Positions 1-9,969 of a stretch of 64,000 bases of DNA are shown here, piece after piece. The first letter of the stretch is position 1. Every line of letters begins with the position of its first letter. The DNA comes from Paraburkholderia tuberum STM678. Its GTDB lineage: Bacteria > Pseudomonadota > Gammaproteobacteria > Burkholderiales > Burkholderiaceae. Under the pieces are notes generated by a model, which was not told the DNA's origin, did not search any database, and saw only the letters and a list, made by a program, of their open reading frames with translations. The position numbers and the translations under genes are program-made. Location: positions 1 through 64,000 of the forward strand of contig NZ_CADFGP010000041.1 of the NCBI RefSeq assembly GCF_902833905.1. The letters are read 5' to 3'.

Positions 1-133
1 GTATCCGCTTCCTGTTCGTCAGGCCAGCGCTTTGCTTCCGGCTTCCTTCGGATTCGCAGTCGCCCGCGACACCCTTGCCTTCCGCTAGCTCTTCCCCTTG
101 TCGGGCGAGCAGAGGACTTTCACCTCCCAGTAA

Positions 134-153
134 GTGCGCCCTGCCGGGCGCAC
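134..153. repeat. Perfect inverted repeat downstream of sucD
   Basis: Two 8-bp arms, GTGCGCCC and GGGCGCAC, flank a 4-base loop and are followed on the + strand by an A-run. The repeat lies beside the sucD terminator hairpin at 159-190, giving two tandem hairpins. Positions 1-133 hold no gene that I can support; the sequence is GC-rich and non-coding in appearance. Confidence 0.5.
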
Positions 154-158
154 AAAAA

Positions 159-190
159 AAAAGCGGGGGAGTCTGCACTCCCCCGCTTTT
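159..190 (-). terminator. Intrinsic terminator of sucCD
   Basis: A 12-bp GC-rich stem (AAGCGGGGGAGT paired with ACTCCCCCGCTT, loop CTGC) has an A-run on its left side, which reads as a T-run on the minus strand. It lies about 70 bases beyond the sucD stop, so it should end the sucCD transcript. The right side ends in TTTT, so weak bidirectional action is possible. Confidence 0.8.
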
Positions 191-261
191 CGGGACCGCC
201 CGCTCACGAAAGGAGTTCGTAAGCGTATCAAAATCGCGCGCCAACGGCACGCGAATTCGAT

Positions 262-1143
262 TTACAGCATCGCCTTCAGAAGACGCGCCATTTCCGACGG
301 GTTCTTCGTGACCTTGATACCGCACGCGTCCATGATTTCCAGCTTCGCTTCGGCGGTGTCCGCACCGCCCGAGATCAGCGCGCCGGCGTGGCCCATGCGC
401 TTGCCCGGAGGCGCCGTGACGCCAGCGATGAAGCCAACCACCGGCTTCTTCATGTTGTCCTTGATCCAGTGCGCGGCGTTCGCCTCGTCCGGACCGCCGA
501 TTTCGCCGATCATGATGACGGCGTCCGTATCCGGATCGTCGTTGAACATCTTCATCACGTCGATGTGCTTCAGACCGTTGATGGGGTCGCCGCCGATGCC
601 GACTGCCGACGACTGGCCGAGGCCGATCGCGGTCAGCTGGCCGACTGCTTCATACGTCAGCGTGCCCGAACGCGACACGACGCCGATGCGGCCCTTGCGA
701 TGGATGTGACCCGGCATGATGCCGATCTTCAGCTCGTCCGGCGTGATCGTGCCCGGGCAGTTCGGTCCGAGCAGCAGCGTCTTGCGGTTTTCGCGACGCA
801 TACGGTCCTTGATCTCGATCATGTCGCGGACGGGAATGCCTTCCGTGATACAGATTGCGAGATCCAGGTCGGCTTCGACTGCTTCCCAGATTGCGGCGGC
901 AGCGCCTGCCGGCGGAACGTAAATCACCGACACGGTCGCGCCCGTCTCAGCCTTGGCTTCAGCGACGCTCGCGTAGATGGGGATGCCTTCGAAATCTTCG
1001 CCGGCGCGCTTCGGGTTCACGCCCGCGACGTACGCTTCGCGGCCGTTTGCGTATTCACGGCAAGCACGCGTGTGGAACTGACCGGTCTTGCCGGTGATGC
1101 CCTGCGTGATGACCTTGGTGTCTTTGTTGATCAGAATCGACAT
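262..1143 (-). CDS. sucD: Succinyl-CoA ligase (ADP-forming), alpha subunit
   Basis: SucD pairs with SucC to interconvert succinyl-CoA and succinate with substrate-level ATP or GTP formation in the TCA cycle; it is cytosolic. The 293-residue length is normal for the family. The N-terminal CoA-binding fold carries TQGITGKTGQFH (about residues 13-24), and the phosphohistidine lies in RMGHAGALISGG, making it H252. Start ATG at 1143. It follows sucC on the minus strand with a 130-base gap and is closed by a hairpin terminator, so the two genes are most simply one transcript. Nothing unusual is seen; the assignment is secure. Confidence 0.98.
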   Translation of the reverse strand: MSILINKDTKVITQGITGKTGQFHTRACREYANGREAYVAGVNPKRAGEDFEGIPIYASVAEAKAETGATVSVIYVPPAGAAAAIWEAVEADLDLAICITEGIPVRDMIEIKDRMRRENRKTLLLGPNCPGTITPDELKIGIMPGHIHRKGRIGVVSRSGTLTYEAVGQLTAIGLGQSSAVGIGGDPINGLKHIDVMKMFNDDPDTDAVIMIGEIGGPDEANAAHWIKDNMKKPVVGFIAGVTAPPGKRMGHAGALISGGADTAEAKLEIMDACGIKVTKNPSEMARLLKAML

Positions 1144-1273
1144 GTATTGACCTCTGTTCGTTTGGCGTCGCGCGGTAGCGCCACTCGGCGCGATGCTTCA
1201 CGCCTGTGTCGCTTGCGCGCCGCCACTCGTAAACCTGGCAAATGAGCTGGTAAATGCGCCGTGGACAGCTGGC

Positions 1274-2443
1274 TTACGCCTTGCCCGAAGCAGCCGCGAC
1301 GACCTTCTGAGCCGCCTCTTCCATGCTGTCCGCCGAGATGATCGGCAGGCCGGATTCGGCGAGCATCTTCTTGCCCAGGTCTTCGTTCGTGCCCTTCATG
1401 CGGACCACGAGCGGCACCTTCAGCGACACGGCCTTCGAGGCCGCGATCACGCCTTCCGCGATCACGTCGCAGCGCATGATGCCACCGAAGATGTTGACCA
1501 GAATCGCGGTCAGGTTCGGGTTCTTCAGCATGATCTTGAACGCTTCGGTGACCTTCTCGGTCGTAGCTCCTCCGCCGACGTCGAGGAAGTTCGCCGGTTC
1601 GCCGCCGAACAGCTTGATGGTGTCCATCGTTGCCATTGCGAGGCCGGCGCCGTTCACCAGACAGCCGATGTTGCCGTCGAGCGAGATGTACGCGAGGTCG
1701 AACTTCGACGCTTCGATTTCAGCCGGATCTTCCTCGTCCAGATCGCGGTACGCGACGATTTCCGGGTGACGGAACAGCGCATTCGAGTCGAAGTTGAACT
1801 TCGCGTCGAGTGCGATGACCTTGCCGTCGCCGGTCAGGATCAGCGGGTTGATTTCGGCGAGCGATGCGTCGGTTTCCCAGAATGCCTTGTACAGGCCTTG
1901 CAGGATCGCGCGAGCTTGCGGGATCGAAGCGTCGGGCACGCCGATCTTCTTCGCGAGGTCGTCTGCTTCCGAGTCCTTCAGGCCGGTCGACGGATCGACG
2001 GCAACCTTGTGGATCAGCTCAGGCGTCTTTTCCGCGACTTCTTCGACGTCCATGCCGCCTTCGCTTGACGCCATCACGACGATCTTCTGCGAAACGCGAT
2101 CGATCACGAGACCGACATACAGTTCCTTCTTGATGTCGGCGCCTTCTTCGATCAGCAGGCGGTTCACCTTCTGGCCTTCCGGACCGGTCTGGTGCGTGAC
2201 GAGCTGCATGCCGAGGATCTGGTTCGAGTACTCGCGAACCTGTTCCAGCGACTTGGCGACCTTGACGCCGCCGCCCTTGCCACGGCCACCCGCGTGGATC
2301 TGAGCCTTCACGACCCACACCGGGCCGCCCAGCTCTTCCGCGGCCTTGACCGCATCATCCACCGAGAAGACCGGCTTGCCGCGCGGTACCGCGACACCGA
2401 ATTTCCGCAGGATTTCCTTACCCTGGTACTCGTGAATCTTCAT
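1274..2443 (-). CDS. sucC: Succinyl-CoA ligase (ADP-forming), beta subunit
   Basis: SucC provides the ATP-grasp nucleotide site and part of the succinate site of succinyl-CoA synthetase. The 389 residues match family length. The start MKIHEYQGKEILRKFG is typical, the glycine-rich ATP-grasp loop GGRGKGGG lies near residues 52-59, and the C-terminal ligase-CoA domain carries NFLDVGGGATTEKV followed by NIFGGI. It is upstream of sucD in the same orientation and downstream of a DUF2889 gene, the order commonly seen in Burkholderiaceae next to recA-recX. No truncation or frame problem is visible. Confidence 0.98.
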   Translation of the reverse strand: MKIHEYQGKEILRKFGVAVPRGKPVFSVDDAVKAAEELGGPVWVVKAQIHAGGRGKGGGVKVAKSLEQVREYSNQILGMQLVTHQTGPEGQKVNRLLIEEGADIKKELYVGLVIDRVSQKIVVMASSEGGMDVEEVAEKTPELIHKVAVDPSTGLKDSEADDLAKKIGVPDASIPQARAILQGLYKAFWETDASLAEINPLILTGDGKVIALDAKFNFDSNALFRHPEIVAYRDLDEEDPAEIEASKFDLAYISLDGNIGCLVNGAGLAMATMDTIKLFGGEPANFLDVGGGATTEKVTEAFKIMLKNPNLTAILVNIFGGIMRCDVIAEGVIAASKAVSLKVPLVVRMKGTNEDLGKKMLAESGLPIISADSMEEAAQKVVAAASGKA

Positions 2444-2498
2444 GCGTGATTCCCTTCAGTCTGAGAGTTGGATAGAACTTCGATTCCGTTGCCGCCGT

Positions 2499-3173
2499 TC
2501 AGGCCGACGCGTCGCCGCTTCGTTCGCGGGCCGCCGCGCCGTCCGACGAGGCCGCGCGTTGCGCCGGACGCGGTGCATGACCATACCAGCGCGGATAAAA
2601 CTGTTTCACCGCCTCGCCGTCGAAACGCAGCGCGTGGCAGCGTCCCAGCTGGAATGGCGGTTTGTCGTTGGAATGCTCGCCTGTGCCGTTGGACGATTCG
2701 TCTCCCGAACCCGCGTTCGCGCCCGGCGTGCCGTCATCGGTGTTCCATACGTCGCCGGCGAACGCCTGGATCGCGGCGGTCGGCAGGATCGCGCACAGCT
2801 CGGTGAGATGCGTGCAACCGGCCGTGCCGGCCAGCAAACGGGCAGCATCGCGACGGAAGTTGTGGAACAGATTGAGCCCGATGAGGGCACGGTAGGCGGG
2901 ATTGCTGGCCTGGCACAACCCTGGATAGGGCACCCAGTCGGACGACGCCTCGGCGTTGACGACATTGAGCTTGCGATCGATGGTGATGCGAAGCCAGAGT
3001 TCATGGATCGGCTGACCATTGGGCCGGACACCCGACGCAAGCGCCACATCGCGTGGCTTTTCGTCGGTCAGGCACGCTTCCACATCCCACAGGCCATCGG
3101 CTCGCTCGTAAGCTTCCGCTCTGATTGCGCGACGATGGCGCAACTGACGGGACACTGGCGGGGAGAGCGACAT
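2499..3173 (-). CDS. DUF2889 domain-containing protein
   Basis: A 224-residue cytosolic protein with no signal peptide or membrane segment. The sequence (start MSLSPPVSRQLRHRRAIRAE, then GLWDVEACLTDEKPRDV) matches what I recall of DUF2889, a family that sits between recX and sucC in many Burkholderiaceae. Function is unknown; proximity to recA-recX and sucCD does not establish a role in either process. The C-terminal 25 residues are rich in Ala, Arg and Ser. The gene reads with sucC at a spacing of about 55 bases and could share its transcript. Confidence 0.8.
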   Translation of the reverse strand: MSLSPPVSRQLRHRRAIRAEAYERADGLWDVEACLTDEKPRDVALASGVRPNGQPIHELWLRITIDRKLNVVNAEASSDWVPYPGLCQASNPAYRALIGLNLFHNFRRDAARLLAGTAGCTHLTELCAILPTAAIQAFAGDVWNTDDGTPGANAGSGDESSNGTGEHSNDKPPFQLGRCHALRFDGEAVKQFYPRWYGHAPRPAQRAASSDGAAARERSGDASA

Positions 3174-3303
3174 GCGGGAAGGAAAGGCCGGATTGGAAAA
3201 CTTCTGGAGTTTAGCATAACGGCTATTTGGGACAGCCCCGATTGCGCACGGCCTGGCGTCAGGTTACGGCGCGGTAATTGCCCTACCCGTCGAGACTGGC
3301 GTG

Positions 3304-4062
3304 TTAGTCGCCGTCCCCGATGTCGTCGATACCCTTCAGGATCTTGCCGATCGTCGCGCCGGAGAAGCCGCGCGACGCGAGAAAGCGCGCCTGCTTCGCG
3401 CGCTCGGCCGGCGTTTGCGGCAACTGGCCGAACTTCTTGCGCCAGACCGCCTGGGCGCGCGCGAGTTCGGTTTCGCGCAATTGCGCGCTCGCCTCTTCGA
3501 CGAGCGCCGTGTTGAGCGCGTGTTGCTTCAGTTCGCCGAGAATGCGGCTCGTGCCGAGCCGCGATGCGCGCCGATGGATCAGGCTTTCCGCGAAGCGCGA
3601 GTCGGATAGCCAGTTTTCGGCCTGCAGCGCGTCGAGCACCGTGTCGAGCGAATCGGTTTCCTCGACGTAAGGCTTCAGCTTGCGGGCGAGGTCGGCGCGG
3701 CTATATTCGCGGCGCGACAGATAGCCGAGCGCGCGCGCTTTCAGCGAACGGGCGGGGCGTTGGGATTTTCTGCTGTCGTCTTTGTCGGACTGGCCCGGCT
3801 TCTCTTCGCCGGGTTGGCGACGCGAGCGGGTGTAGGTGACTTCGGAGGGGATTGGGGAATCGAGCCCGGAGGAATCCCGGCTGGACGACGCTGCAGCGGG
3901 TGCAGACCGCGTACGCTGCGGGCCGCGGCCCGCGGCGCGGTCATGTGCGTCGAACGATTCGAACGGATCGCCGGACTCAGGCGATCCGTCCGCCGCGTCG
4001 CGCGGGCCGTCCGGATAGCGTCCGGAGTCGAAACCGGACAGCGGCCGGCCTTTGCGTATCAC
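3304..4062 (-). CDS. recX: Recombination regulatory protein RecX
   Basis: RecX binds RecA filaments and limits recombination and LexA cleavage. The RecX fold is in the C-terminal 150 residues: LKARALGYLSRREYSRADLARKL begins it, and LSDSRFAESLIHRRA and FLASRGFSGATIGKIL follow. It starts only 7 bases after the recA stop, so co-transcription is likely. The called start is GTG (4062). About 95 residues before the RecX fold are charged and Gly/Ser/Pro-rich and look disordered, making the protein (252 residues) longer than the usual 150-180. A downstream start would remove much of this tail; the exact start is uncertain. Confidence 0.9.
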   Translation of the reverse strand: MIRKGRPLSGFDSGRYPDGPRDAADGSPESGDPFESFDAHDRAAGRGPQRTRSAPAAASSSRDSSGLDSPIPSEVTYTRSRRQPGEEKPGQSDKDDSRKSQRPARSLKARALGYLSRREYSRADLARKLKPYVEETDSLDTVLDALQAENWLSDSRFAESLIHRRASRLGTSRILGELKQHALNTALVEEASAQLRETELARAQAVWRKKFGQLPQTPAERAKQARFLASRGFSGATIGKILKGIDDIGDGD

Positions 4063-4069
4063 TTGATGC

Positions 4070-5146
<1,077 letters not shown>

Positions 5147-5247
5147 GAATCGTCCTTTGCTATGATGAACGGCGTCTGAGGCAGGTGTGCACCCGTGGTT
5201 CCACTCGAATTGAGCGGAATCTCCAGGACATCACACGAAACGCAGAC

Positions 5248-5276
5248 ACTGTATAAAAAAACAGTAGTTTTGGCAA
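5248..5276 (-). promoter_or_regulatory. recA promoter with LexA (SOS) box
   Basis: On the minus strand CTGTTTTTTTATACAG (plus coordinates 5249-5264) fits CTGT-N8-ACAG. A promoter TTGCCA (5271-5276) with a 17-base spacer and TACAGT (5248-5253) can be drawn, so LexA would cover the -10 region. The site is about 100 bases upstream of the recA start. Box identity is strong; the exact promoter is inferred. Confidence 0.88.
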
Positions 5277-5400
5277 GCGCGATTGTGATGCGAACGCGCA
5301 TCTTTTACTGTCGCATCGCCCCAACTACCCACAATAATGTTCGGAGACCGCTGCGCGCCGGGGCAACCCCGCGGTGCCGGCAAAGCCAGGCTGGCGCATC

Positions 5401-6189
5401 ATGCGAATTCTGATTGCCGAAGACGACAGCATACTCGCGGATGGTCTGGTTCGATCACTCCGCCAATCGGCCTATGCGGTCGATCACGTGAAAAGCGGCG
5501 TAGAAGCCGATACCGCGTTGTCAATGCAGACGTTCGACCTATTGATCCTCGATCTGGGCCTGCCGCGTATGTCCGGGCTCGAGGTGCTGCGCCGCCTGCG
5601 CGCGCGCAATTCGAACCTGCCCGTGCTGATCCTGACCGCCGCCGATAGCGTCGACGAACGCGTCAAAGGCCTCGACCTCGGCGCCGACGATTACATGGCC
5701 AAGCCCTTCGCGCTGAACGAACTCGAAGCGCGCGTGCGCGCGCTGACACGGCGCGGCGCGGGCGGCGGCCCAACCGTCGTGCGGCATGGCTCGCTGTCGT
5801 TCGATCAGGTGGGCCGCATCGCCTACGTCAACGACCAGGCGATCGATCTGTCCGCGCGCGAACTCGGGCTGCTCGAAGTGCTGCTGCAACGGATCGGCCG
5901 GCTGGTCTCGAAAGAGCAGCTCGTCGACCATCTGTGCGAATGGGGCGAGGAAGTCAGCAACAACGCGATCGAAGTCTACGTGCACCGGCTGCGTAAGAAG
6001 ATCGAACCGAGCGGCGTGCGCATCCTCACCGTGCGCGGGCTCGGCTACTGTCTCGAAAAAGCGGCGGCGCCGGCGAATGCGAGCGCGCCCGCCACCCCGG
6101 CCGGCTCCGAGCCGCAGACGGCACAAGCGGCACAATCGTCCACCGCGCCGTCGTCCACCGCGATGCCGGCGAGCCACCACTACAAATAG
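5401..6189 (+). CDS. OmpR-family two-component response regulator
   Basis: A 262-residue DNA-binding response regulator. The receiver domain (1-120) has the acidic pocket EDD at 7-9, the phosphoacceptor D51 and the switch lysine K101 in AKPFALNELEARVRAL. The winged-helix effector follows (about 128-220), ending YVHRLRKKIEPSGVRILTVRGLGYCLEK. It is closest in type to the TctD/QseB group. I chose ATG 5401 (MRILIAEDDS) over an upstream in-frame start because the receiver fold begins there. The last 40 residues are an Ala/Pro/Ser/Thr-rich tail not part of the fold. The partner kinase starts 9 bases after the stop. Confidence 0.92.
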   Translation: MRILIAEDDSILADGLVRSLRQSAYAVDHVKSGVEADTALSMQTFDLLILDLGLPRMSGLEVLRRLRARNSNLPVLILTAADSVDERVKGLDLGADDYMAKPFALNELEARVRALTRRGAGGGPTVVRHGSLSFDQVGRIAYVNDQAIDLSARELGLLEVLLQRIGRLVSKEQLVDHLCEWGEEVSNNAIEVYVHRLRKKIEPSGVRILTVRGLGYCLEKAAAPANASAPATPAGSEPQTAQAAQSSTAPSSTAMPASHHYK

Positions 6190-6198
6190 AGGCCAGCG

Positions 6199-7758
6199 AT
6201 GTCCGCACGCGCTGATCGCGCCACGGCGCACGCTGCGGACCTCGACGAGGCGCGCGACGCGCGCTACGCCAATCCGTTCGCCCCGCCCGACGAAACCGAA
6301 GCCGCCGCCGAAGCGCGTCCGCGCTCGCTGTTCGGCGAAATTCTCGACTGGATGCTCGCGCCGCTGCTGCTGCTGTGGCCGATGAGCCTCGCGGTCACCT
6401 ATCTGGTCGCGAAGTCGATCGCGAACGGGCCGTTCGACCGCGCGCTCGAAACCGACGCCTACGTGCTCGCGCGCCAGATCCATCCGGTCAACGGCGTCGC
6501 GGAGCTGTCGCTGCCCGAGTCGACGCGCGATTTCCTGCGTGCCGACAACGTCGACAGCGTGTTCTTTCAGGTGCTCGGCACGCGCGGCGAGCTCGTGGCC
6601 GGCGAGCGTGACATGCCGCTGCCGCACGAGGAAGACCGCCCGCCACCGGGCCTCGTCGAATTCCGCGACGACGTGCTGCGCGGCAACGACATCCGCGTCG
6701 CCTACACGACCGTCGAGTTTCCGCAGACGCCGGGCGCGCAGGCCGTGCTCGTGCAGGTCGCCGAAACGCTCGACAAGCGCAGCCAGCTCGCCAACGACAT
6801 CATCAAGGGCGTGATCCTGCCGCAGTTCGTGATCCTGCCGCTCGCGATCCTGCTCGTGTGGTTCGGACTGTCGCGCGGGCTCGAGCCGCTGCATGCGCTG
6901 CAGGCGCATATCCGCGCGCGCCGGCCGGACGATCTGTCGCCGCTCGAAGCGCGCCGCGCGCCGCCGGAAATCGAGCCGCTCGTCACGTCGTTCAACGATC
7001 TGCTCACGCGCCTCGAACAGAACATGGAGCTGCAGAAGCGCTTCATCGCCGACGCCGCGCATCAGATGAAAACGCCGCTGGCCGGCCTGCGCACCCAGGC
7101 CGAGCTCGCGCTGCGCCAGAACGCGTCGGCCGAGGTTCGTCGCTCGCTCGAACAGATCGCGACGAGCTCCGAGCAGGCCGCGCGGCTCGTCACGCAATTG
7201 CTCGCGCTGGCGCGCGCGGAAAACCGTCGGTCGGGGCAGATCTTCACGCCGCTCGAACTCGGCGAACTCGCGCGCAGCGCGGTGCGCGAATGGGTGCAGG
7301 CCGCGCTCGCGAAGCAGATGGACATCGGCTACGAAGCGCCCGACGAGCCGGTCGAAGTCGCCGGCAATCCGGTGATGCTGCGTGAAATGCTGTCGAACCT
7401 GATCGACAACGCGATCCGCTATACGCCGGCGGGCGGCCGCATCACCGTGCGCGTGCGGCACGACGCCCCCGCGCGGCTCGTGCACCTGGAAGTCGAGGAC
7501 ACCGGGCTCGGCATTCCGGCCAGCGAGCGCTCGCGTGTGGTCGAGCGCTTTTACCGGATTCTGGGCCGCGAGGGCGACGGCAGCGGCCTCGGCCTCGCGA
7601 TCGTGCGCGAGATTGCGGCAATGCACGGCGGCGAGCTCGCCATCGACGACAACGTCTACCAGGAGTCACCGCGGCTCGCCGGCACACTGGTGCGCGTCAG
7701 CTTGCACGTGCTCGAACGGGGCGGGACTTACCCTAACGCGCCTCTATCGTCAGCGTGA
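6199..7758 (+). CDS. Sensor histidine kinase, partner of the adjacent OmpR-type regulator
   Basis: An inner-membrane kinase of 519 residues. There is a cytosolic N-terminal stretch of about 50 residues, TM1 (about 51-73), a periplasmic sensor region (about 74-205), TM2 (about 206-223), HAMP, and then HisKA with H288 in FIADAAHQMKTPLAGL. The HATPase domain has the N box LIDNAIRYTP (N404) and the G boxes VEDTGLGIP and GDGSGLGLAIV. Architecture resembles TctE/QseC-type kinases. It forms an operon with the regulator 9 bases upstream. The ligand is unknown; the MHS transporter downstream is separated by about 200 bases and may or may not be a target. Confidence 0.93.
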   Translation: MSARADRATAHAADLDEARDARYANPFAPPDETEAAAEARPRSLFGEILDWMLAPLLLLWPMSLAVTYLVAKSIANGPFDRALETDAYVLARQIHPVNGVAELSLPESTRDFLRADNVDSVFFQVLGTRGELVAGERDMPLPHEEDRPPPGLVEFRDDVLRGNDIRVAYTTVEFPQTPGAQAVLVQVAETLDKRSQLANDIIKGVILPQFVILPLAILLVWFGLSRGLEPLHALQAHIRARRPDDLSPLEARRAPPEIEPLVTSFNDLLTRLEQNMELQKRFIADAAHQMKTPLAGLRTQAELALRQNASAEVRRSLEQIATSSEQAARLVTQLLALARAENRRSGQIFTPLELGELARSAVREWVQAALAKQMDIGYEAPDEPVEVAGNPVMLREMLSNLIDNAIRYTPAGGRITVRVRHDAPARLVHLEVEDTGLGIPASERSRVVERFYRILGREGDGSGLGLAIVREIAAMHGGELAIDDNVYQESPRLAGTLVRVSLHVLERGGTYPNAPLSSA

Positions 7759-7965
7759 CGGTCAGCGTTTTTTGAGATATTTCAGCGTGGATTGCGGGAA
7801 CATCCCAGCACATTGACGGAAATTGAACGCCTATTCGTCGGCTTACCGGACTACCCCCAGGTTCAGCGCCGAGTCAGAACGCCGTAAGTTTCCACTCCAA
7901 TAATCGGTTGCACGGGAACGCCTGTGCCGGCGATCCGCGTGTATATCAATATTGGAGACGACAAT

Positions 7966-9624
7966 ATGGCTACCGTTGGCGGGCAAATCTCGCACGTGCC
8001 GATGACGCGCGATGAGAAGCGGGTGATCTTCGCATCGTCGCTGGGTACGGTTTTCGAGTGGTACGACTTTTATCTGGCCGGCTCGCTTGCGGCCTTCATC
8101 AGCAAGAGCTTCTTCTCCGGCGTCAATCCGACCGCGGCGTTCATCTTCACGCTGCTCAGCTTCGCGGCGGGCTTCGCGGTGCGGCCGTTCGGCGCGATCG
8201 TATTCGGGCGGCTCGGCGACATGGTCGGGCGCAAGTACACGTTCCTGATCACGATCATCATCATGGGCCTGTCGACGTTCCTCGTCGGCTTCCTGCCGGG
8301 CTACGCGGCGATCGGCATCGCTTCGCCGGTGCTCTTCATCGCGATGCGCCTGCTGCAGGGTCTCGCGCTCGGCGGCGAGTATGGCGGCGCCGCGACCTAC
8401 GTGGCCGAACACGCGCCAGCGAACCGCCGCGGCTTCTACACCGCATGGATCCAGACCACCGCCACGCTCGGTCTGTTTCTGTCGCTGCTCGTGATTCTCG
8501 GCATTCGCACGTTCATGGGCGAAGACGCCTTCGGCGCCTGGGGCTGGCGCATTCCGTTCGTCGTGTCGATCCTGCTGCTCGCGGTGTCGGTGTGGATTCG
8601 CCTGCAACTGCATGAGTCGCCGGTGTTCGCGCGCATCAAGGCCGAGGGCAAGACCTCGAAGGCGCCGCTTTCCGAAGCGTTCGGCCAATGGAAGAACCTG
8701 AAGGTCGTGATTATCGCGCTGCTCGGCCTGACGGCCGGCCAGGCTGTCGTCTGGTACACGGGCCAGTTCTACACGCTGTTCTTCCTCACGCAGACGCTGA
8801 GGGTCGACGGTTCGAGCGCCAACATCATGATCGCGCTCGCGCTGCTGATCGGCACGCCGTTCTTCCTGTTCTTCGGCTCGCTGTCGGATCGCATCGGTCG
8901 CAAGCCGATCATCATGGCCGGCCTGCTGATCGCCGCACTCACCTACTTCCCGCTGTTCAAGGCGCTCACACACTACACGAACCCGGCGCTCGAAGCGGCA
9001 ACCGCGAAGTCGCCGATCGTCGTGATCGCCGATCCGGCCGAGTGCTCGTTCCAGTTCAACCCGGTGGGCACGGCGAAGTTCACGAGCTCATGCGACATCG
9101 CGAAGGGCGCGCTGTCGCGAGCCGGCCTGAACTACGACAACGTCGCGGCGCCTGCCGGCACGATCGCGCAGATCCGCGTGGGCGATACGGTCGTCAACAC
9201 GTTCGACGGCCGCGCCGGCGACGCGAAGGAGCAAGCCAAGACGTTCGAAAAGACGCTCGCCGCGACGCTGAAGGCCGCCGGCTACCCGCCGAAGGCCGAT
9301 CCGGCTCAGATCAACTGGCCGATGAGCATCGTGATCCTGACGATCCTCGTGATCTACGTGACGATGGTCTACGGGCCGATCGCGGCGATGCTGGTCGAGA
9401 TGTTCCCGACGCGCATCCGTTATACGTCGATGTCGCTGCCGTATCACGTCGGCAATGGCTGGTTCGGCGGCTTCCTGCCGGCCACCGCGTTCGCGATCGT
9501 CGCGGCGAAGGGCAACATCTACTCGGGGCTCTGGTATCCGATCATCATCGCGGTGGTCACCTTCGTGATCGGCATGCTGTTCGTGCGCGAAACCAAGGAC
9601 TCGGATATCTACGCGAAGGATTGA
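7966..9624 (+). CDS. MFS transporter, metabolite:H+ symporter (MHS) family
   Basis: A polytopic inner-membrane protein of the MHS family, which imports small organic acids and related metabolites with protons. The N-terminus has the family pattern KRVIFASSLGTVFEWYDFYLAGSLAAF, the loop 2-3 motif GRLGDMVGRKYTFL and the loop 8-9 motif GSLSDRIGRKPIIM. ATG 7966 is chosen because GGAGA lies 7 bases before it and the first helix begins soon after. At 552 residues it is about 100-120 longer than usual MHS proteins. The excess is a hydrophilic stretch (about 345-455) between helices 8 and 9, with two cysteines (AECSFQF and SSCDIA). Substrate cannot be told. Confidence 0.9.
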   Translation: MATVGGQISHVPMTRDEKRVIFASSLGTVFEWYDFYLAGSLAAFISKSFFSGVNPTAAFIFTLLSFAAGFAVRPFGAIVFGRLGDMVGRKYTFLITIIIMGLSTFLVGFLPGYAAIGIASPVLFIAMRLLQGLALGGEYGGAATYVAEHAPANRRGFYTAWIQTTATLGLFLSLLVILGIRTFMGEDAFGAWGWRIPFVVSILLLAVSVWIRLQLHESPVFARIKAEGKTSKAPLSEAFGQWKNLKVVIIALLGLTAGQAVVWYTGQFYTLFFLTQTLRVDGSSANIMIALALLIGTPFFLFFGSLSDRIGRKPIIMAGLLIAALTYFPLFKALTHYTNPALEAATAKSPIVVIADPAECSFQFNPVGTAKFTSSCDIAKGALSRAGLNYDNVAAPAGTIAQIRVGDTVVNTFDGRAGDAKEQAKTFEKTLAATLKAAGYPPKADPAQINWPMSIVILTILVIYVTMVYGPIAAMLVEMFPTRIRYTSMSLPYHVGNGWFGGFLPATAFAIVAAKGNIYSGLWYPIIIAVVTFVIGMLFVRETKDSDIYAKD

Positions 9625-9669
9625 GTGGACCGACAGCCGGAGCTATCTGAAAAAGTTGTGAGCCGGGGG

Positions 9670-9698
9670 TTGACAGCCTCCGGTGGCCCCAGCATAAT
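9670..9698 (+). promoter_or_regulatory. Promoter of tRNA-Met
   Basis: TTGACA at 9670-9675 is followed by 17 bases and CATAAT at 9693-9698, a near-consensus sigma-70 promoter. Initiation would fall near 9705, just before the tRNA at 9711. Confidence 0.85.
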
Positions 9699-9710
9699 CT
9701 CGCTTCTTTC

Positions 9711-9787
<77 letters not shown>

Positions 9788-9795
9788 GCTTCAAG

Positions 9796-9836
9796 AAAAA
9801 GCCGCTGTCCCACAAGGACAGCGGCTTTTTTGTTTT
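9796..9836 (+). terminator. Intrinsic terminator after tRNA-Met
   Basis: The stem GCCGCTGTCC / GGACAGCGGC is flanked by A-run and T-run (TTTTTTGTTTT). It begins about 9 bases after the tRNA CCA end. The symmetric A/T flanks mean it could also stop minus-strand transcripts from the gene ending at 9970. Confidence 0.93.
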
Positions 9837-9969
9837 GAAACGCTGCCACGAAGCCTGACGACCGATGGGCATCCGAGTTCAGGCAGACGCAGCGACACAC
9901 CACTCAACGTTGGGGAAATAGCGGCAACAATGCGCGCATTGTCCAGACGGATACCCCGGCAATGCCACG

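Noticed and set aside
5539..7626. 695-codon open frame on the minus strand across the two-component genes
   Set aside because: It is a GC-rich shadow antisense to the clearly recognised response regulator and kinase; its translation is Arg/His/Ala-rich with no domain.
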